From: Dyadobacter subterraneus
GTDB lineage: Bacteria; Bacteroidota; Bacteroidia; Cytophagales; Spirosomataceae
Length of the DNA: 64,000 nucleotides
Direction of reading: 5' to 3'
Assembly (NCBI RefSeq): GCF_015221875.1
Contig: NZ_JACYGY010000001.1
Location: 5,434,501 to 5,498,500, forward strand
Of this stretch, positions 43,252-52,823 are shown one piece after another; within the stretch, counting starts at the first letter, position 1, and the number at the start of each line of letters is the position of its first letter. Position numbers and translations under genes: made by a program. The notes under the pieces are model-generated. The model did not search any database. It saw nothing but the letters and a program-made list of their open reading frames with translations, and was not told where the DNA came from.

Positions 43252-46200
43252 GTGAAGAAATACCCTGTTCTCCTCGCAATTTTACAACTCTTCGCCTTTA
43301 ACAATTACATTTTTGCGCAACCGCAAACAAATGAACAGGACGCCTATACGGTGAGTTATTATACCGAGGATAACGGGCTCCCCCAAAATAGTGTAAAAAA
43401 TATTTCATCTGATTCAGAGGGCTTTATATGGCTCACCACAGAAACCGGCCTGGTCCGCTTTGATGGAAAAAACTTTTTTACATTTGACAAATCTAATCTC
43501 CCGATTACCTACAACAGGTTTTCCATGCTTCAGCCCAGCCTTGAAGTTGGCTCAAAAAATAATAAATCCAGGAAATTATATGCGGTTGCAGAAGGCTACC
43601 AGTTTGTTCGTATTGAAGCTGGGAGAGCCACAATGGATTCTGTATATACCAATAGAATTCGTTCTATTCCGCATTTGAGTAAGTCGGGAGAAAATGTGCT
43701 TATGTCGAACGGCTCACCAAATTATTTGCGGGATTGGCTCAACCCTGATTATTACATTATTGCCGTCCCGGAAGGCGAAGGAAATTTCTTCATTTGTGAA
43801 CGCCAGAAAATCGGATATTATTCCAACTGGAAAAAGATATATGACCACGCTATCAAAACAGATCTGCCCTGGAATTTCTTTACGATAAATAAAAATCTTT
43901 ATAGCTATACAAACGATAAATTCATACGTATAGACAAAGCGGGATTAACAAACCTTTCTGTGTCCGGTGATTTAACATCGGATGAAAACTATATTCCCGG
44001 GAAAATGAATGGTAAAATTTACTGGAATAATATATCCAATCAGGTTTTCCTCTATCTGGAAAAAAAGCTTTATACCTTAAAAGAAGAACGACAAGGTATC
44101 TTGCAAACAACGCTGGTGCTTAACAATTTCGACTTTGTCAGAAACAATATAACCTCAATCCATTACGACACAACAAACCAGCGATTTTTTCTTGGAAGTG
44201 TTACAAAAGGTTTATTTGTCTTAAAAAACAAGTCTTTCTACACACTCAGAACCAAAGGAAATAATCTGGAAAATGTTTTTTACGGGCAAGCCATATTCGA
44301 CTCAAACTCTGTTATTACGCCAAAAGGCTTTATTCTGGGAAAATTAGCAGGAAGCAACCAGATTATTTTGAAAGACTATCCATTAATCCATGATGAAAAA
44401 TCAGCTGACGGATACGGAATACTTATCGACAAAAATGGAAATATCTGGCGGAAAAGCGGGGATATGATTTTTTGTTATAACATTCGGAATAATAAAATTG
44501 TCGGGAAATGGGATTTAAAAACAGAAGTTAATCATCTTTATGAGGGCGACGACGGGACTATCTGGATCGGAACAAGAAGCTCCGGATTATTCCAAATCAA
44601 CTTATCAGATCCCAACCCTGCACCTCGGCAATTCATCAAAGGACCGCTTGATAGAATATCATTTGTTCATCAAAAAACTTCTCAGGAGTTAATTATTGGC
44701 ACTGCGCACGGACTTTTTTTCCTTAATTTATTATCTAAAAAACTTGTTTTCATTAAAGGAACAGAAAACTTATATATTCGTAGTCTTTACATTTCTCCAT
44801 TTACCGGCACAGGAAAAAATTCCGGTAAAGAGGAAATCTGGATCACGACCTACGAAGATGGTTTCTTTCTTTTTTCCAAAAACAAACTCATCAAATTCCC
44901 GCTTGATAAGAATCAGTATTTGAGCGGATCACATTGTATTTTCCTTGATAAGCTTGGTTATTTCTGGCTCACAACTAATAAAGGTCTTTTCCGTATCGCC
45001 AAAAAAGATTTACTGGACTATGCCGAAAACCATTTTACATCTGAAAATAAAAGCATTTTTTCCATGCACTTCACAAAAGAGCAGGGCTTTTATACCAATG
45101 AATTTAATGGAAAATGTCAGCCTTGTGCACTGAGACTGCCCAATGGCTATGTTTCTTTACCCTCGCTGGACGGGCTCGTTTGGTTCATACCTGAAAACAT
45201 AAAAACGGAATTGCCCGACAAAAATATTATTCTGGATCGTTATGAGGTCCGGGGAAAGAGCATTGCCGCATCCGAAGATTCTATCACTTTTCCGTTAAAT
45301 CCGCAAAACATAAAAATCCATTTCACAACTGCTTATTTCGGAAACCCGGCAGACCTGAATATTTCTTATGCACTTCTGGAAAACTCCCGGTCCAAAACGA
45401 TGCCGGATGAGTGGCTTGATCTTGATGGCACGAGTATGAATATTACCATCGGAAGTCTGAAAGCCGGGGATTACACGCTTTTTATCCGCAAGAATAATGG
45501 CTTTGGAGAGAATAATTATATGTACAAAAAAATAGCCCTTGTCGTACCGCCCAGCTGGTATGAGACACAATGGTTCAGGATTGCAGCTATGATCCTTTTT
45601 GTGCTTGCCGTATATCTTTTCATTCGCCTGAGATTACGGATTATCAGAAAAGAAAATCGTCTGCTGGAAATTAAAATTGCAAGGCGTACCAGAAAACTCG
45701 AACATACATTTAACGCACTTGAAAAATCCGAACGTGAATTGCAACGCCAAATGCACATTCAAACCCGGTTGATCGCATCCATGTCGCACGATATAAAAAC
45801 ACCTTTGAAATTTGTCTCTAACGCTGCCGGCCGGATTGAAGAATTGCTTGAAAAAGAAAAGATAGAGGCAGTTTCCAAACTTGGAAAAACGATTGAGCAC
45901 TCTACCGATCAGATGTATAATTTATTGGAAAACCTGATTGCTTATGTCACAACACAGGTCTACGGAAGCAAAATCGAATTTGAAGAAATTAATTTATTTA
46001 CGTCTCTTTCCGAAAAATTCGAAATTTTTGAAGACATAATCCGTGATCGCTCCAACCAGTTTACCAACGAAGTAGACTCTGTGGTAAATGTTTTCACCAA
46101 TGCCCAGCTGCTGGGAATTATCGTGCACAATCTGATTGACAACGCAAATAAGTTTTCATTTAACGCTGACATTTGTATCCGGACAAAAATTACGGATAAG

Positions 46201-46443
46201 GAAATCCATCTCATTATTTCTGACTCAGGCCCCGGAATACCAGACGAACTTCTCTATTGGCTTAACACTCCCTCAAAAGCAGAGGCTTTCGAAAAGTCTA
46301 AATCATTCTCTATTCATTACAACGGATTGGGACTAACTATTGTAAAGGAGTTGGCAATGCTTCTTAAATTAGACTTACGGGTTGAAAAAAATATGGGAAC
46401 ACACGTTCATCTGATTTTTCCAAACCTACAAACTACAAACTAG
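43252..46443 (+). CDS. Reg_prop/Y_Y_Y sensor histidine kinase without receiver
   Basis: 1063 residues from GTG 43252, chosen because it gives a clean signal peptide (KKYPVLLAILQLFAFNNYIF, then AQ); a TTG at 43225 would add nine residues. The periplasmic part is a beta-propeller of Reg_prop repeats (GFIWLTTETGLVRFDG, GTIWIGTRSSGLFQI, GYFWLTTNKGLFRI) and a Y_Y_Y domain before the membrane helix near 775. Inside: coiled coil, H box ASMSHDIKTPLKFVSN, N box LIDNANKFSFN, G boxes DSGPGIPDEL and NGLGLTIVKEL. Unlike hybrid systems of gut Bacteroides it has no receiver or AraC part. It probably signals to one or both NarL-type regulators encoded just after it in opposite direction. Confidence 0.92.
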   Translation: MKKYPVLLAILQLFAFNNYIFAQPQTNEQDAYTVSYYTEDNGLPQNSVKNISSDSEGFIWLTTETGLVRFDGKNFFTFDKSNLPITYNRFSMLQPSLEVGSKNNKSRKLYAVAEGYQFVRIEAGRATMDSVYTNRIRSIPHLSKSGENVLMSNGSPNYLRDWLNPDYYIIAVPEGEGNFFICERQKIGYYSNWKKIYDHAIKTDLPWNFFTINKNLYSYTNDKFIRIDKAGLTNLSVSGDLTSDENYIPGKMNGKIYWNNISNQVFLYLEKKLYTLKEERQGILQTTLVLNNFDFVRNNITSIHYDTTNQRFFLGSVTKGLFVLKNKSFYTLRTKGNNLENVFYGQAIFDSNSVITPKGFILGKLAGSNQIILKDYPLIHDEKSADGYGILIDKNGNIWRKSGDMIFCYNIRNNKIVGKWDLKTEVNHLYEGDDGTIWIGTRSSGLFQINLSDPNPAPRQFIKGPLDRISFVHQKTSQELIIGTAHGLFFLNLLSKKLVFIKGTENLYIRSLYISPFTGTGKNSGKEEIWITTYEDGFFLFSKNKLIKFPLDKNQYLSGSHCIFLDKLGYFWLTTNKGLFRIAKKDLLDYAENHFTSENKSIFSMHFTKEQGFYTNEFNGKCQPCALRLPNGYVSLPSLDGLVWFIPENIKTELPDKNIILDRYEVRGKSIAASEDSITFPLNPQNIKIHFTTAYFGNPADLNISYALLENSRSKTMPDEWLDLDGTSMNITIGSLKAGDYTLFIRKNNGFGENNYMYKKIALVVPPSWYETQWFRIAAMILFVLAVYLFIRLRLRIIRKENRLLEIKIARRTRKLEHTFNALEKSERELQRQMHIQTRLIASMSHDIKTPLKFVSNAAGRIEELLEKEKIEAVSKLGKTIEHSTDQMYNLLENLIAYVTTQVYGSKIEFEEINLFTSLSEKFEIFEDIIRDRSNQFTNEVDSVVNVFTNAQLLGIIVHNLIDNANKFSFNADICIRTKITDKEIHLIISDSGPGIPDELLYWLNTPSKAEAFEKSKSFSIHYNGLGLTIVKELAMLLKLDLRVEKNMGTHVHLIFPNLQTTN

Positions 46444-47090
46444 CTGATATCAAAATCCTTGGTTTTATACAATTCCAGTTTTTTAAACATTTCAATAATA
46501 TTTGCCACTTCAAGTTTTTCAAAGATCCTGGCTTTATAGGTACTGATTGTGGTTTCTTTCAGATCCAAAAGCGTAGCGATTTCCTTGGTCCATTTCCCCT
46601 GAGCAAGTAAATGCATGACCTCCAGTTCCCGTTTGGAAAGATCTTCCAGTGGATTGGAACTGACATTTTTACTGTCCAGGATATTTTTTACCATTTGCTG
46701 CTGGACCTTATTACTGATATATTTCCCGTTATTGAGTACCGCCGTAATGGCCATCTTATATTCTTCCTCCGAAGCACTTTTGGATAAAAATCCATTTGCA
46801 CCGGCGTGTATATAATGTAATGCATATATTTCTTCTTCAGAACCGGAAAAAACTAAAATCCTTACACTTGGTTGGATAGCCCTGATTTTATTGATCATTC
46901 TACTGTTTTCTCCGCCCGGAATATTGATATCCAGCACAATAAGGTCAAACACATTTTTTTGAATTAATCCGAGTGCAGAAGTAAAATTAGAGGCCTGATG
47001 CACATCTACGGGCTGAAATAAATCGGTAATAAGAAAATCAATACCCATTCTTACAATGGCATGATCCTCCACAATTAAAATTCTTTTCAT
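46440..47090 (-). CDS. NarL/FixJ-type response regulator A
   Basis: 216 residues. Receiver 1-120 with acid pair E8-D9, phospho-acceptor D54 in LIVLDINIPGG, and lysine in FLSKSASEEE. A LuxR-type helix-turn-helix follows at about 150-208 (LSKRELEVMHLLAQGKWTKE, then IATLLDLKETTISTYKARIF). It shares its stop with the convergent kinase gene: both stops overlap in CTAG (46440-46443). Paralogue of the next gene. Confidence 0.93.
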   Translation of the reverse strand: MKRILIVEDHAIVRMGIDFLITDLFQPVDVHQASNFTSALGLIQKNVFDLIVLDINIPGGENSRMINKIRAIQPSVRILVFSGSEEEIYALHYIHAGANGFLSKSASEEEYKMAITAVLNNGKYISNKVQQQMVKNILDSKNVSSNPLEDLSKRELEVMHLLAQGKWTKEIATLLDLKETTISTYKARIFEKLEVANIIEMFKKLELYKTKDFDIS

Positions 47091-47222
47091 TATACGTTAG
47101 AGTAATTCATTCGTAATCTGAAATTAAAAACCGCTGGTTACCAGGTACGTTTACCCAAGACTGCAACCATTAATTTCGATTTTCAAATTCCTGTATGATA
47201 TGAGGGTATACAATTAAACAAA

Positions 47223-47261
47223 GAAGCAGATACCTGATAAAATCACCGAAGTATCTGCTTC
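47223..47261 (-). terminator. Hairpin after response regulator B
   Basis: GAAGCAGATAC (47223-47233) pairs perfectly with GTATCTGCTTC (47251-47261), 22 bases past the stop of regulator B. Tail is moderately T-rich. Confidence 0.7.
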
Positions 47262-47283
47262 ACAATAACATTAACTTAAAATA

Positions 47284-47916
47284 TTAACTATCGATCAACT
47301 TAATTTTAGTAATTAACTCAACGATATTTTTAACACCCATTTTTTCGAATATCCGGGCCTTGTAAGTACTGACCGTTGAAAGCTGAAGGTTCAATTTTTC
47401 TGCAATTTTTGCAGTACCAAATCCTTCTTTAAGCAAATTCATTACATCCTTTTCTCTCGGAGAAAGACTCACGATTGGATCCGGAAGAAATTCCTTAGGG
47501 TTGATAAGTCTGTTAATATTAATCTGCTGCATATCCGCGCTCATATATTTCTTGTTATCGAGCACACTTAAGACAGCGGTTTTAAATTCATCTTCTGCTG
47601 CATCCTTGGATAAATATCCGTCTGCACCAGCCTGAAGATATAATAAACCGTATAATTGTTCATCGTAACTTGAAAACATAAGTATCCGAATATCAGGACG
47701 TTTAATCCTGATTGTCTCAATCATTTTGGTATTATTTCCACCAGGAATATTGATATCCAGAATAAGAAGATCAAAAGTTTGGTTGCCCAACTCCAGCAAG
47801 ACCTTCTGAAAAGTATCAACCCCTGTAATCTGTGATTCAGGTATAAGGGACTTTAAGAGGTGTTTGGTTCCGATGCGGACCACAGCGTGATCCTCGGCAA
47901 TAAGTATGTGCTTCAT
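47284..47916 (-). CDS. NarL/FixJ-type response regulator B
   Basis: 210 residues, same layout as regulator A: D54 in LLILDINIPGG, K in YLSKDAAEDE, LuxR-type HTH at about 146-203 (LSPREKDVMNLLKEGFGTAK, then IAEKLNLQLSTVSTYKARIF). The two are clearly paralogues (the string DINIPGG and STYKARIFEK shared) and were probably made by local duplication. A hairpin separates them, so each is likely transcribed on its own. Confidence 0.93.
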   Translation of the reverse strand: MKHILIAEDHAVVRIGTKHLLKSLIPESQITGVDTFQKVLLELGNQTFDLLILDINIPGGNNTKMIETIRIKRPDIRILMFSSYDEQLYGLLYLQAGADGYLSKDAAEDEFKTAVLSVLDNKKYMSADMQQININRLINPKEFLPDPIVSLSPREKDVMNLLKEGFGTAKIAEKLNLQLSTVSTYKARIFEKMGVKNIVELITKIKLIDS

Positions 47917-48603
47917 GAAATTTTATATACTAATGACAGTAGAAATAGTATTACCCCAAAGTTAGAATTAATTATTTATCTATTCACTAAGTTATCAGAT
48001 AAATTCTAATTGCCTGGTACACAGATATGCTAACTTTAAAAATTATAATAAAATGAGCTGATTATTTTTAAGCCTAAACTGATTTTTTAACTTTTTCAGT
48101 TTCAAAATTCAATCAATGATTAAATTTAAACTTTTGAATTTGATTAATTTATCTCTATTTATGGCCCGAAAACTAAGCTCAATTATTCGGTAAATTGGTT
48201 TATTAAACAAGCGCAATAATTATTATTTACTTACGAGATAATATGCCTATAATTTACAAAGATAATTTGACAAAAAAACCAATAAATATCTACAAATAAA
48301 CTGGGAATGATGCTACAAAGAAAGAATAATATATCTACATTCCATTGTCCGATAACTAATTTGTTAATATACAAGTTATTATAAATTATCAAATTATTAA
48401 TAATTCTGATATTTTAAATACTTTTATGCCCATAAAAAAGATATATCAAAACCATACCAAATATCTTTCATTCAATTACTTGTAAACTTCTAATTAAAAA
48501 TTAGGGGTTTACCGTCTTAAACTTGTTAGACTAACAAAAATCCCATTAGTAACCATTTTAACGAGGATTTTTTAAACATCAATAACACACACATATATAA
48601 AAT
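47917..48603. other. AT-rich intergenic region before the polysaccharide locus
   Basis: About 690 bases, strongly AT-rich. A minus-strand box TAACTTTG (47964-47957) suits regulator B. Two ORFs of 25 codons exist but have no support. Otherwise nothing recognised; the length would allow a long leader for the acyltransferase gene. Confidence 0.4.
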
Positions 48604-49602
48604 TTGAAAAATCCTGATTTCGACTGGGTTGAAAACGGTTTGGAAACAAGACTGTATATTCAGCATTTCGTAACAGAAATTCCACTTTCTTTTGAGCCTT
48701 TTCTGTATCAAACTGCGGATTACCTGAATGCCCAGAATTGTGATAGAAGATTTTCTTTTTATCTTTTTCGGAAAGGAGAAGCCTTGTCAGCTGCCTGCAT
48801 TCATTTTACGAATATTGATACCAGCTTCGTTTCTCCGTTACGAGCTCCATTCGGCGGAGTTCAGTGTGATGAAAAGTGCAAGGCAAATGAACTATCCTTT
48901 TTCCTTCGATGTGTTGAAGACTGGTTTTCATCGCAAACCAACGCTACTAAGTGTATAATAAGGACAGCTGCAACTTGTTATAAATCAGCCGACAAACACT
49001 TTTTATTATTTAATTCTTACGAGACGGCAGGCTACAAGATTACCCGTAAATTCATCAACCATCATATCCCGGTTTCCCGGTCACCCTTTGTTAACACCAT
49101 TATTCCTGCTGAAAGACGAAGATTAGCCAAATGCAGGAAATCGGGTTTTCAGGCAGAATTATACGCTAAACCGGATTTTGAAATTGTCTACAATTTTATT
49201 CATAACAGCCGGTCAGAAAAAGGATATTTGATGTCGATGACGCCGAAGCAAGTGGATGTGTTAATTAATAAATTTCCACATCAATGCCGGATTTTCGTCG
49301 TTCGAGATGAAAGCAAAATAATTGCAATGAGCGTAACAGTTCTTGTCAGTAAAGGAATATTGTATAATTTTCTGCCAGCAGATCTTTCAGATTATAAAAG
49401 TTTTAGTCCGATGGTATATCTCTTGGAAACGGTTTACAATTATTGCCAAAAAGAAGAAATAAGAATTCTCGATCTTGGTATTTCAACGGATCATCATGGC
49501 ATTGAGAAACCAGGACTGCTGAAATTTAAAAAGAATCTTGGCGGAATTGAATCTTTCAAAATCACTTATGAAAAGAAGATAGAAGTGCTATTAGGTAATT
49601 AA
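48604..49602 (+). CDS. GNAT/FemAB-like acyltransferase
   Basis: 332 residues. No ATG is available near the start; TTG 48604 (KNPDFDWVENGLETRLYIQH) is the best start. The second half has the acetyltransferase pattern of the BioF2/FemAB group: FIHNSRSEKGYLMSMTPKQV, CRIFVVRDESKIIAMSVTVL, YNFLPADLSDYKSFSPMVYL, and IRILDLGISTDHHGIEKPGL with GLLKFKKNLGG. It probably transfers an acyl or aminoacyl group to a polysaccharide or peptidoglycan precursor. It opens the polysaccharide locus. Its stop overlaps that of the convergent gene in TTAA. Confidence 0.75.
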   Translation: MKNPDFDWVENGLETRLYIQHFVTEIPLSFEPFLYQTADYLNAQNCDRRFSFYLFRKGEALSAACIHFTNIDTSFVSPLRAPFGGVQCDEKCKANELSFFLRCVEDWFSSQTNATKCIIRTAATCYKSADKHFLLFNSYETAGYKITRKFINHHIPVSRSPFVNTIIPAERRRLAKCRKSGFQAELYAKPDFEIVYNFIHNSRSEKGYLMSMTPKQVDVLINKFPHQCRIFVVRDESKIIAMSVTVLVSKGILYNFLPADLSDYKSFSPMVYLLETVYNYCQKEEIRILDLGISTDHHGIEKPGLLKFKKNLGGIESFKITYEKKIEVLLGN

Positions 49603-50243
49603 ATTCCCAGACAATTGCCCTCTTTATAAAAAACAGTCGAACAACTTTCATGCCCCACGATCGGTAACATTCCTCGAAAGTCGATGCTCTTATAACCTTT
49701 ATTTGTCATAAAATCTTTCGCAGGCTGATACCAGTCACGTTCCGAATTGTCAAGAATTAAAACACCATCCTCCGACAAATATTCAGCAGCAAAAGCGGTG
49801 CATTTTACGCGGTTGCGGCCATCGACTACAATGATGTTATATTTTTTGCCTTCGTTTTTAACGGCTTCAACGTAAGAAGGTCCTTGCGGACGAGAGAAAA
49901 CAGTCGAGTTTGCAGGAAGTTTTGGTTTAATGATTTCAATCCACTGCGCATCATGTTCAACAGCAGCGATATGTTTCACGCGGGCACCATACCAACGTGT
50001 AGAATTTCCGGATCCGTATTCGAAAACTTCAAAATGCGGTTTAATTCTTGGTTCAAGGAAAAAGATAAACGAATAAGTATACCAGGGAAGCGGATTTCCT
50101 GCGGCGTCAACGGATTGTTTGGAATGAAAACTTCTGAACCAACCGTATTCTTTCAGAGCACTTTTCAAATAAAGTTGAACGGCTCCGCCAAAACCAACTG
50201 AATTTAGAACTCCCCAACCCTGCTTTTTTAAAAACTTAACCAT
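49599..50243 (-). CDS. Class I SAM-dependent methyltransferase-like protein
   Basis: 214 residues. Rossmann-type start VFEYGSGNSTRWYGARVKHI near 75-94 for SAM, followed by AAVEHDAQW and the acidic NIIVVDGRNRVKC and LDNSERDWY. The N-terminal 60 residues are hydrophobic-basic and might bind the membrane. Such proteins occur in surface polysaccharide loci next to FkbM methyltransferases, as here. Target unknown. Confidence 0.75.
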   Translation of the reverse strand: MVKFLKKQGWGVLNSVGFGGAVQLYLKSALKEYGWFRSFHSKQSVDAAGNPLPWYTYSFIFFLEPRIKPHFEVFEYGSGNSTRWYGARVKHIAAVEHDAQWIEIIKPKLPANSTVFSRPQGPSYVEAVKNEGKKYNIIVVDGRNRVKCTAFAAEYLSEDGVLILDNSERDWYQPAKDFMTNKGYKSIDFRGMLPIVGHESCSTVFYKEGNCLGI

Positions 50244-50418
50244 TTTATCCGCTTATTCCGAAAGATATTTGTGACAACTCCAACCCTGAAACATTCCGAT
50301 TTCCGGTATCGCTCCGAAACTCCAATTTTGCATAGGGGGTGCAAATATACTACATTAGCACTCAATTTTAATATTTGTATTGATAGCGGGAATAATTTCA
50401 AAATCCCTCAGTTTTAGA

Positions 50419-51300
50419 ATGAAATTAAAAACGATAAAGACGGTTCTGGGCCACCCTTTAAACAAAGACAGAAAGGTAAAAGCATTGATGACGCTCTTCA
50501 AAAGAGGCCTGGTCATTCGCTTACACAAACATCCGATGGTCTACCCGTTTGTTGAGCATGTTTCGCTGGTTGTGGACAAGGGTATGTCGAGCGCGGAACT
50601 GCAAATTTATACGGGCTTATACGATACAAACGAAATGCTTTTTGTGATGCATTACCTGCGTCCGGAAGATACTTTTGTGGATGTGGGCGCTAACATCGGA
50701 GTTTATTCCGTTTTGGCATCAGGCATTACCGGTGCAAAATCTTTATCGTTTGAGCCCATTCCCTCAACGTTTGCAAACCTGAAACGCAATATCAATTACA
50801 ATAATCTGCAAGACCGCTCGGAGCTTTATAATCTTGGAGTTGGTGATAAAGAAGAAACGCTGATTTTTTCAAATTCTCTGGATGCAATCAATCACGTGAT
50901 CAACGATAATACTTTCCGCGGCCCGGTTACAGAAGTTCCGGTAAATTCGTTGGATAATATATTGGCCGATAAAAACATCAATTTACTAAAAATCGATGTC
51001 GAAGGTTTTGAAGCCAATGTAATTAATGGCGCTTCAAAAACATTGGAAAGGCCGGAGCTGAAAATCATTATTATGGAAACCAATGGGCTTTCCGATCAAT
51101 ATGAATTTGGCCAGAATTACATCCATGACAAGCTTTTGAGCCTGGGTTTTGTGCCTTATAATTATTTCCCTTCTGAACGAAAACTGACTAAAATTACGAC
51201 TACCAATCCTGAAAACACGATTTATATCCGTGATCTGGCTTTTGTTGAAAACCGGGTTAAAACTTCCAGAAAAATTAAATTGGGGAACGATCTGATCTAG
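50419..51300 (+). CDS. FkbM-family methyltransferase
   Basis: 293 residues from ATG 50419; a TTG at 50380 would add 13. FkbM features: FVDVGANIGVYSVLASGITG as SAM loop near 80-100, LSFEPIPSTFANLKRNI, and LLKIDVEGFEANVINGASKT. The family O-methylates sugars of surface glycans. It lies between the previous methyltransferase (divergent) and the flippase gene (convergent, 14 bases from its end). Confidence 0.88.
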   Translation: MKLKTIKTVLGHPLNKDRKVKALMTLFKRGLVIRLHKHPMVYPFVEHVSLVVDKGMSSAELQIYTGLYDTNEMLFVMHYLRPEDTFVDVGANIGVYSVLASGITGAKSLSFEPIPSTFANLKRNINYNNLQDRSELYNLGVGDKEETLIFSNSLDAINHVINDNTFRGPVTEVPVNSLDNILADKNINLLKIDVEGFEANVINGASKTLERPELKIIIMETNGLSDQYEFGQNYIHDKLLSLGFVPYNYFPSERKLTKITTTNPENTIYIRDLAFVENRVKTSRKIKLGNDLI

Positions 51301-51314
51301 AATTATTCGATTGA

Positions 51315-52814
51315 TTATTTGAGAAATCTGCGTTGCAAACCCAGTACCAGATCATTAATTTCTTCGGAAATTTTAAACCTTACAATTAGAAGAATAAACA
51401 ACAGAATGATGATTATTGAACGCAAAGCCATCATCAACATAGCCGAAATAATCGTTCTTGTATAATCCGGAATCAGGAAAGTAATTGCATACAAAAAAGC
51501 CAGAATTAAGGTAACCTGTAACGTTTTATTTGTGAACGGAAGCACTCCAAATTTCCACCAAACGAAAGTCATTCTGGCAATTGAGTAAACCAAAGTGGTG
51601 AAGGCAGTTGCAATCGCTGCTCCTACAAAACCGTGGATTGGGATTAGCCATAAGTTCAACAAAAAACCTAAAATGGCCGATGCAACAATAAATAACGTAG
51701 CGAATCTGAAAAATTTCGAATACATGATAATTTCTGTATTCAAACCCGTTGCAATGTCGAACACCTTCACCAACGCAAGAAACAGCACCACATATTTGCC
51801 TTCTCCATACGTACTTCCTTTGGGTATTAAAAAGAAAATATCGTCGATACTGGCCCAAATTAATAGAAATACAACTCCGCCCGCAATAAGCTGATTTAAA
51901 GCTGACTTTTGATTCATGGTACGAACGTGATCATAATCACCTTTCACCAAAGAAGCTGCCAGTAAAGGAATTGAAATTTGAGCAATTGCTTTTTTAGGAA
52001 TTTCAATAATCCCGGCGATATAAGAAGCAATGATAAATATCCCGGCACTTACCAGTCCTTTTTTACCAGCCACCATGGTTCGATCAATAAAAAGCATCAG
52101 GTTTACTCCCACCCCGCCAAGCAATGTAAATCCGCCATAACCAAGCATTTGTATGATTAACGAGCGTGTCAGGATTTTTTTATCAGGAAACCGGAAATAT
52201 AATCTGCCAAGCTGTTTGATGTAACCAAGAAAAATGACTACCGCTAAACCATAGGATGCTACGACCAGATACAACATGGCTTCAAAACTTAGCCAGCCCA
52301 ATCCAAACATCAAAATCAGCAAGACGTTGGCTAATTTGAGATATACTTCTCTAATAAAATTCGGTACTGCAATTCGGGAATTGTTTCGGCAATATGCTTC
52401 AAGGACAGAAATATAGATCCAGAACGTCGTTAAGGGAATAACCAGAAAATGATATTTCAAAAACATCGGCGACTCCTCCGCGAAATACGCATGGATCGCC
52501 GGTGTGAATACGAGATAAATAATCCCGAAAATCACTGCACCTATAAAAGGAAGAAGCAGGAGAAACGCAAGAATTCCATGATGTTCTTCCTCGTCGTTCC
52601 GAAAAAGACTGAAAAATTTATCTGCAATAAAGGGGGTTCCTAAATGTGCAAATGCAGCAAAAAGTAAGCTATTTTCAAAAAGCAACCGGGAAAGTGCGTA
52701 TTGCTCTACGGATAAAAATTTCGTAGAAACGTACATCTGATTGACAATACCAATCCCTACCCCAATGTACGATCCAAGACCAGCTTTAAGACTCTGACGA
52801 ACAACGATTCCCAC
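51315..52814 (-). CDS. Oligosaccharide flippase (Wzx/MATE-like)
   Basis: 499 residues with about 12-14 hydrophobic helices, beginning SLKAGLGSYIGVGIGIVNQM, typical for the polysaccharide biosynthesis flippase family. It moves lipid-linked repeat units across the inner membrane. It is the last gene of the minus unit glycosyltransferase-wecB-flippase, 9 bases behind wecB. Confidence 0.88.
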   Translation of the reverse strand: MGIVVRQSLKAGLGSYIGVGIGIVNQMYVSTKFLSVEQYALSRLLFENSLLFAAFAHLGTPFIADKFFSLFRNDEEEHHGILAFLLLLPFIGAVIFGIIYLVFTPAIHAYFAEESPMFLKYHFLVIPLTTFWIYISVLEAYCRNNSRIAVPNFIREVYLKLANVLLILMFGLGWLSFEAMLYLVVASYGLAVVIFLGYIKQLGRLYFRFPDKKILTRSLIIQMLGYGGFTLLGGVGVNLMLFIDRTMVAGKKGLVSAGIFIIASYIAGIIEIPKKAIAQISIPLLAASLVKGDYDHVRTMNQKSALNQLIAGGVVFLLIWASIDDIFFLIPKGSTYGEGKYVVLFLALVKVFDIATGLNTEIIMYSKFFRFATLFIVASAILGFLLNLWLIPIHGFVGAAIATAFTTLVYSIARMTFVWWKFGVLPFTNKTLQVTLILAFLYAITFLIPDYTRTIISAMLMMALRSIIIILLFILLIVRFKISEEINDLVLGLQRRFLK

Positions 52815-52823
52815 TCTGAAAGT

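Noticed and set aside
48116..48193. Two 25-codon ORFs in the AT-rich gap (48116-48193 and one from 48307)
   Set aside because: No promoter box at a suitable distance, no recognisable pattern, and short frames are frequent in AT-rich DNA.
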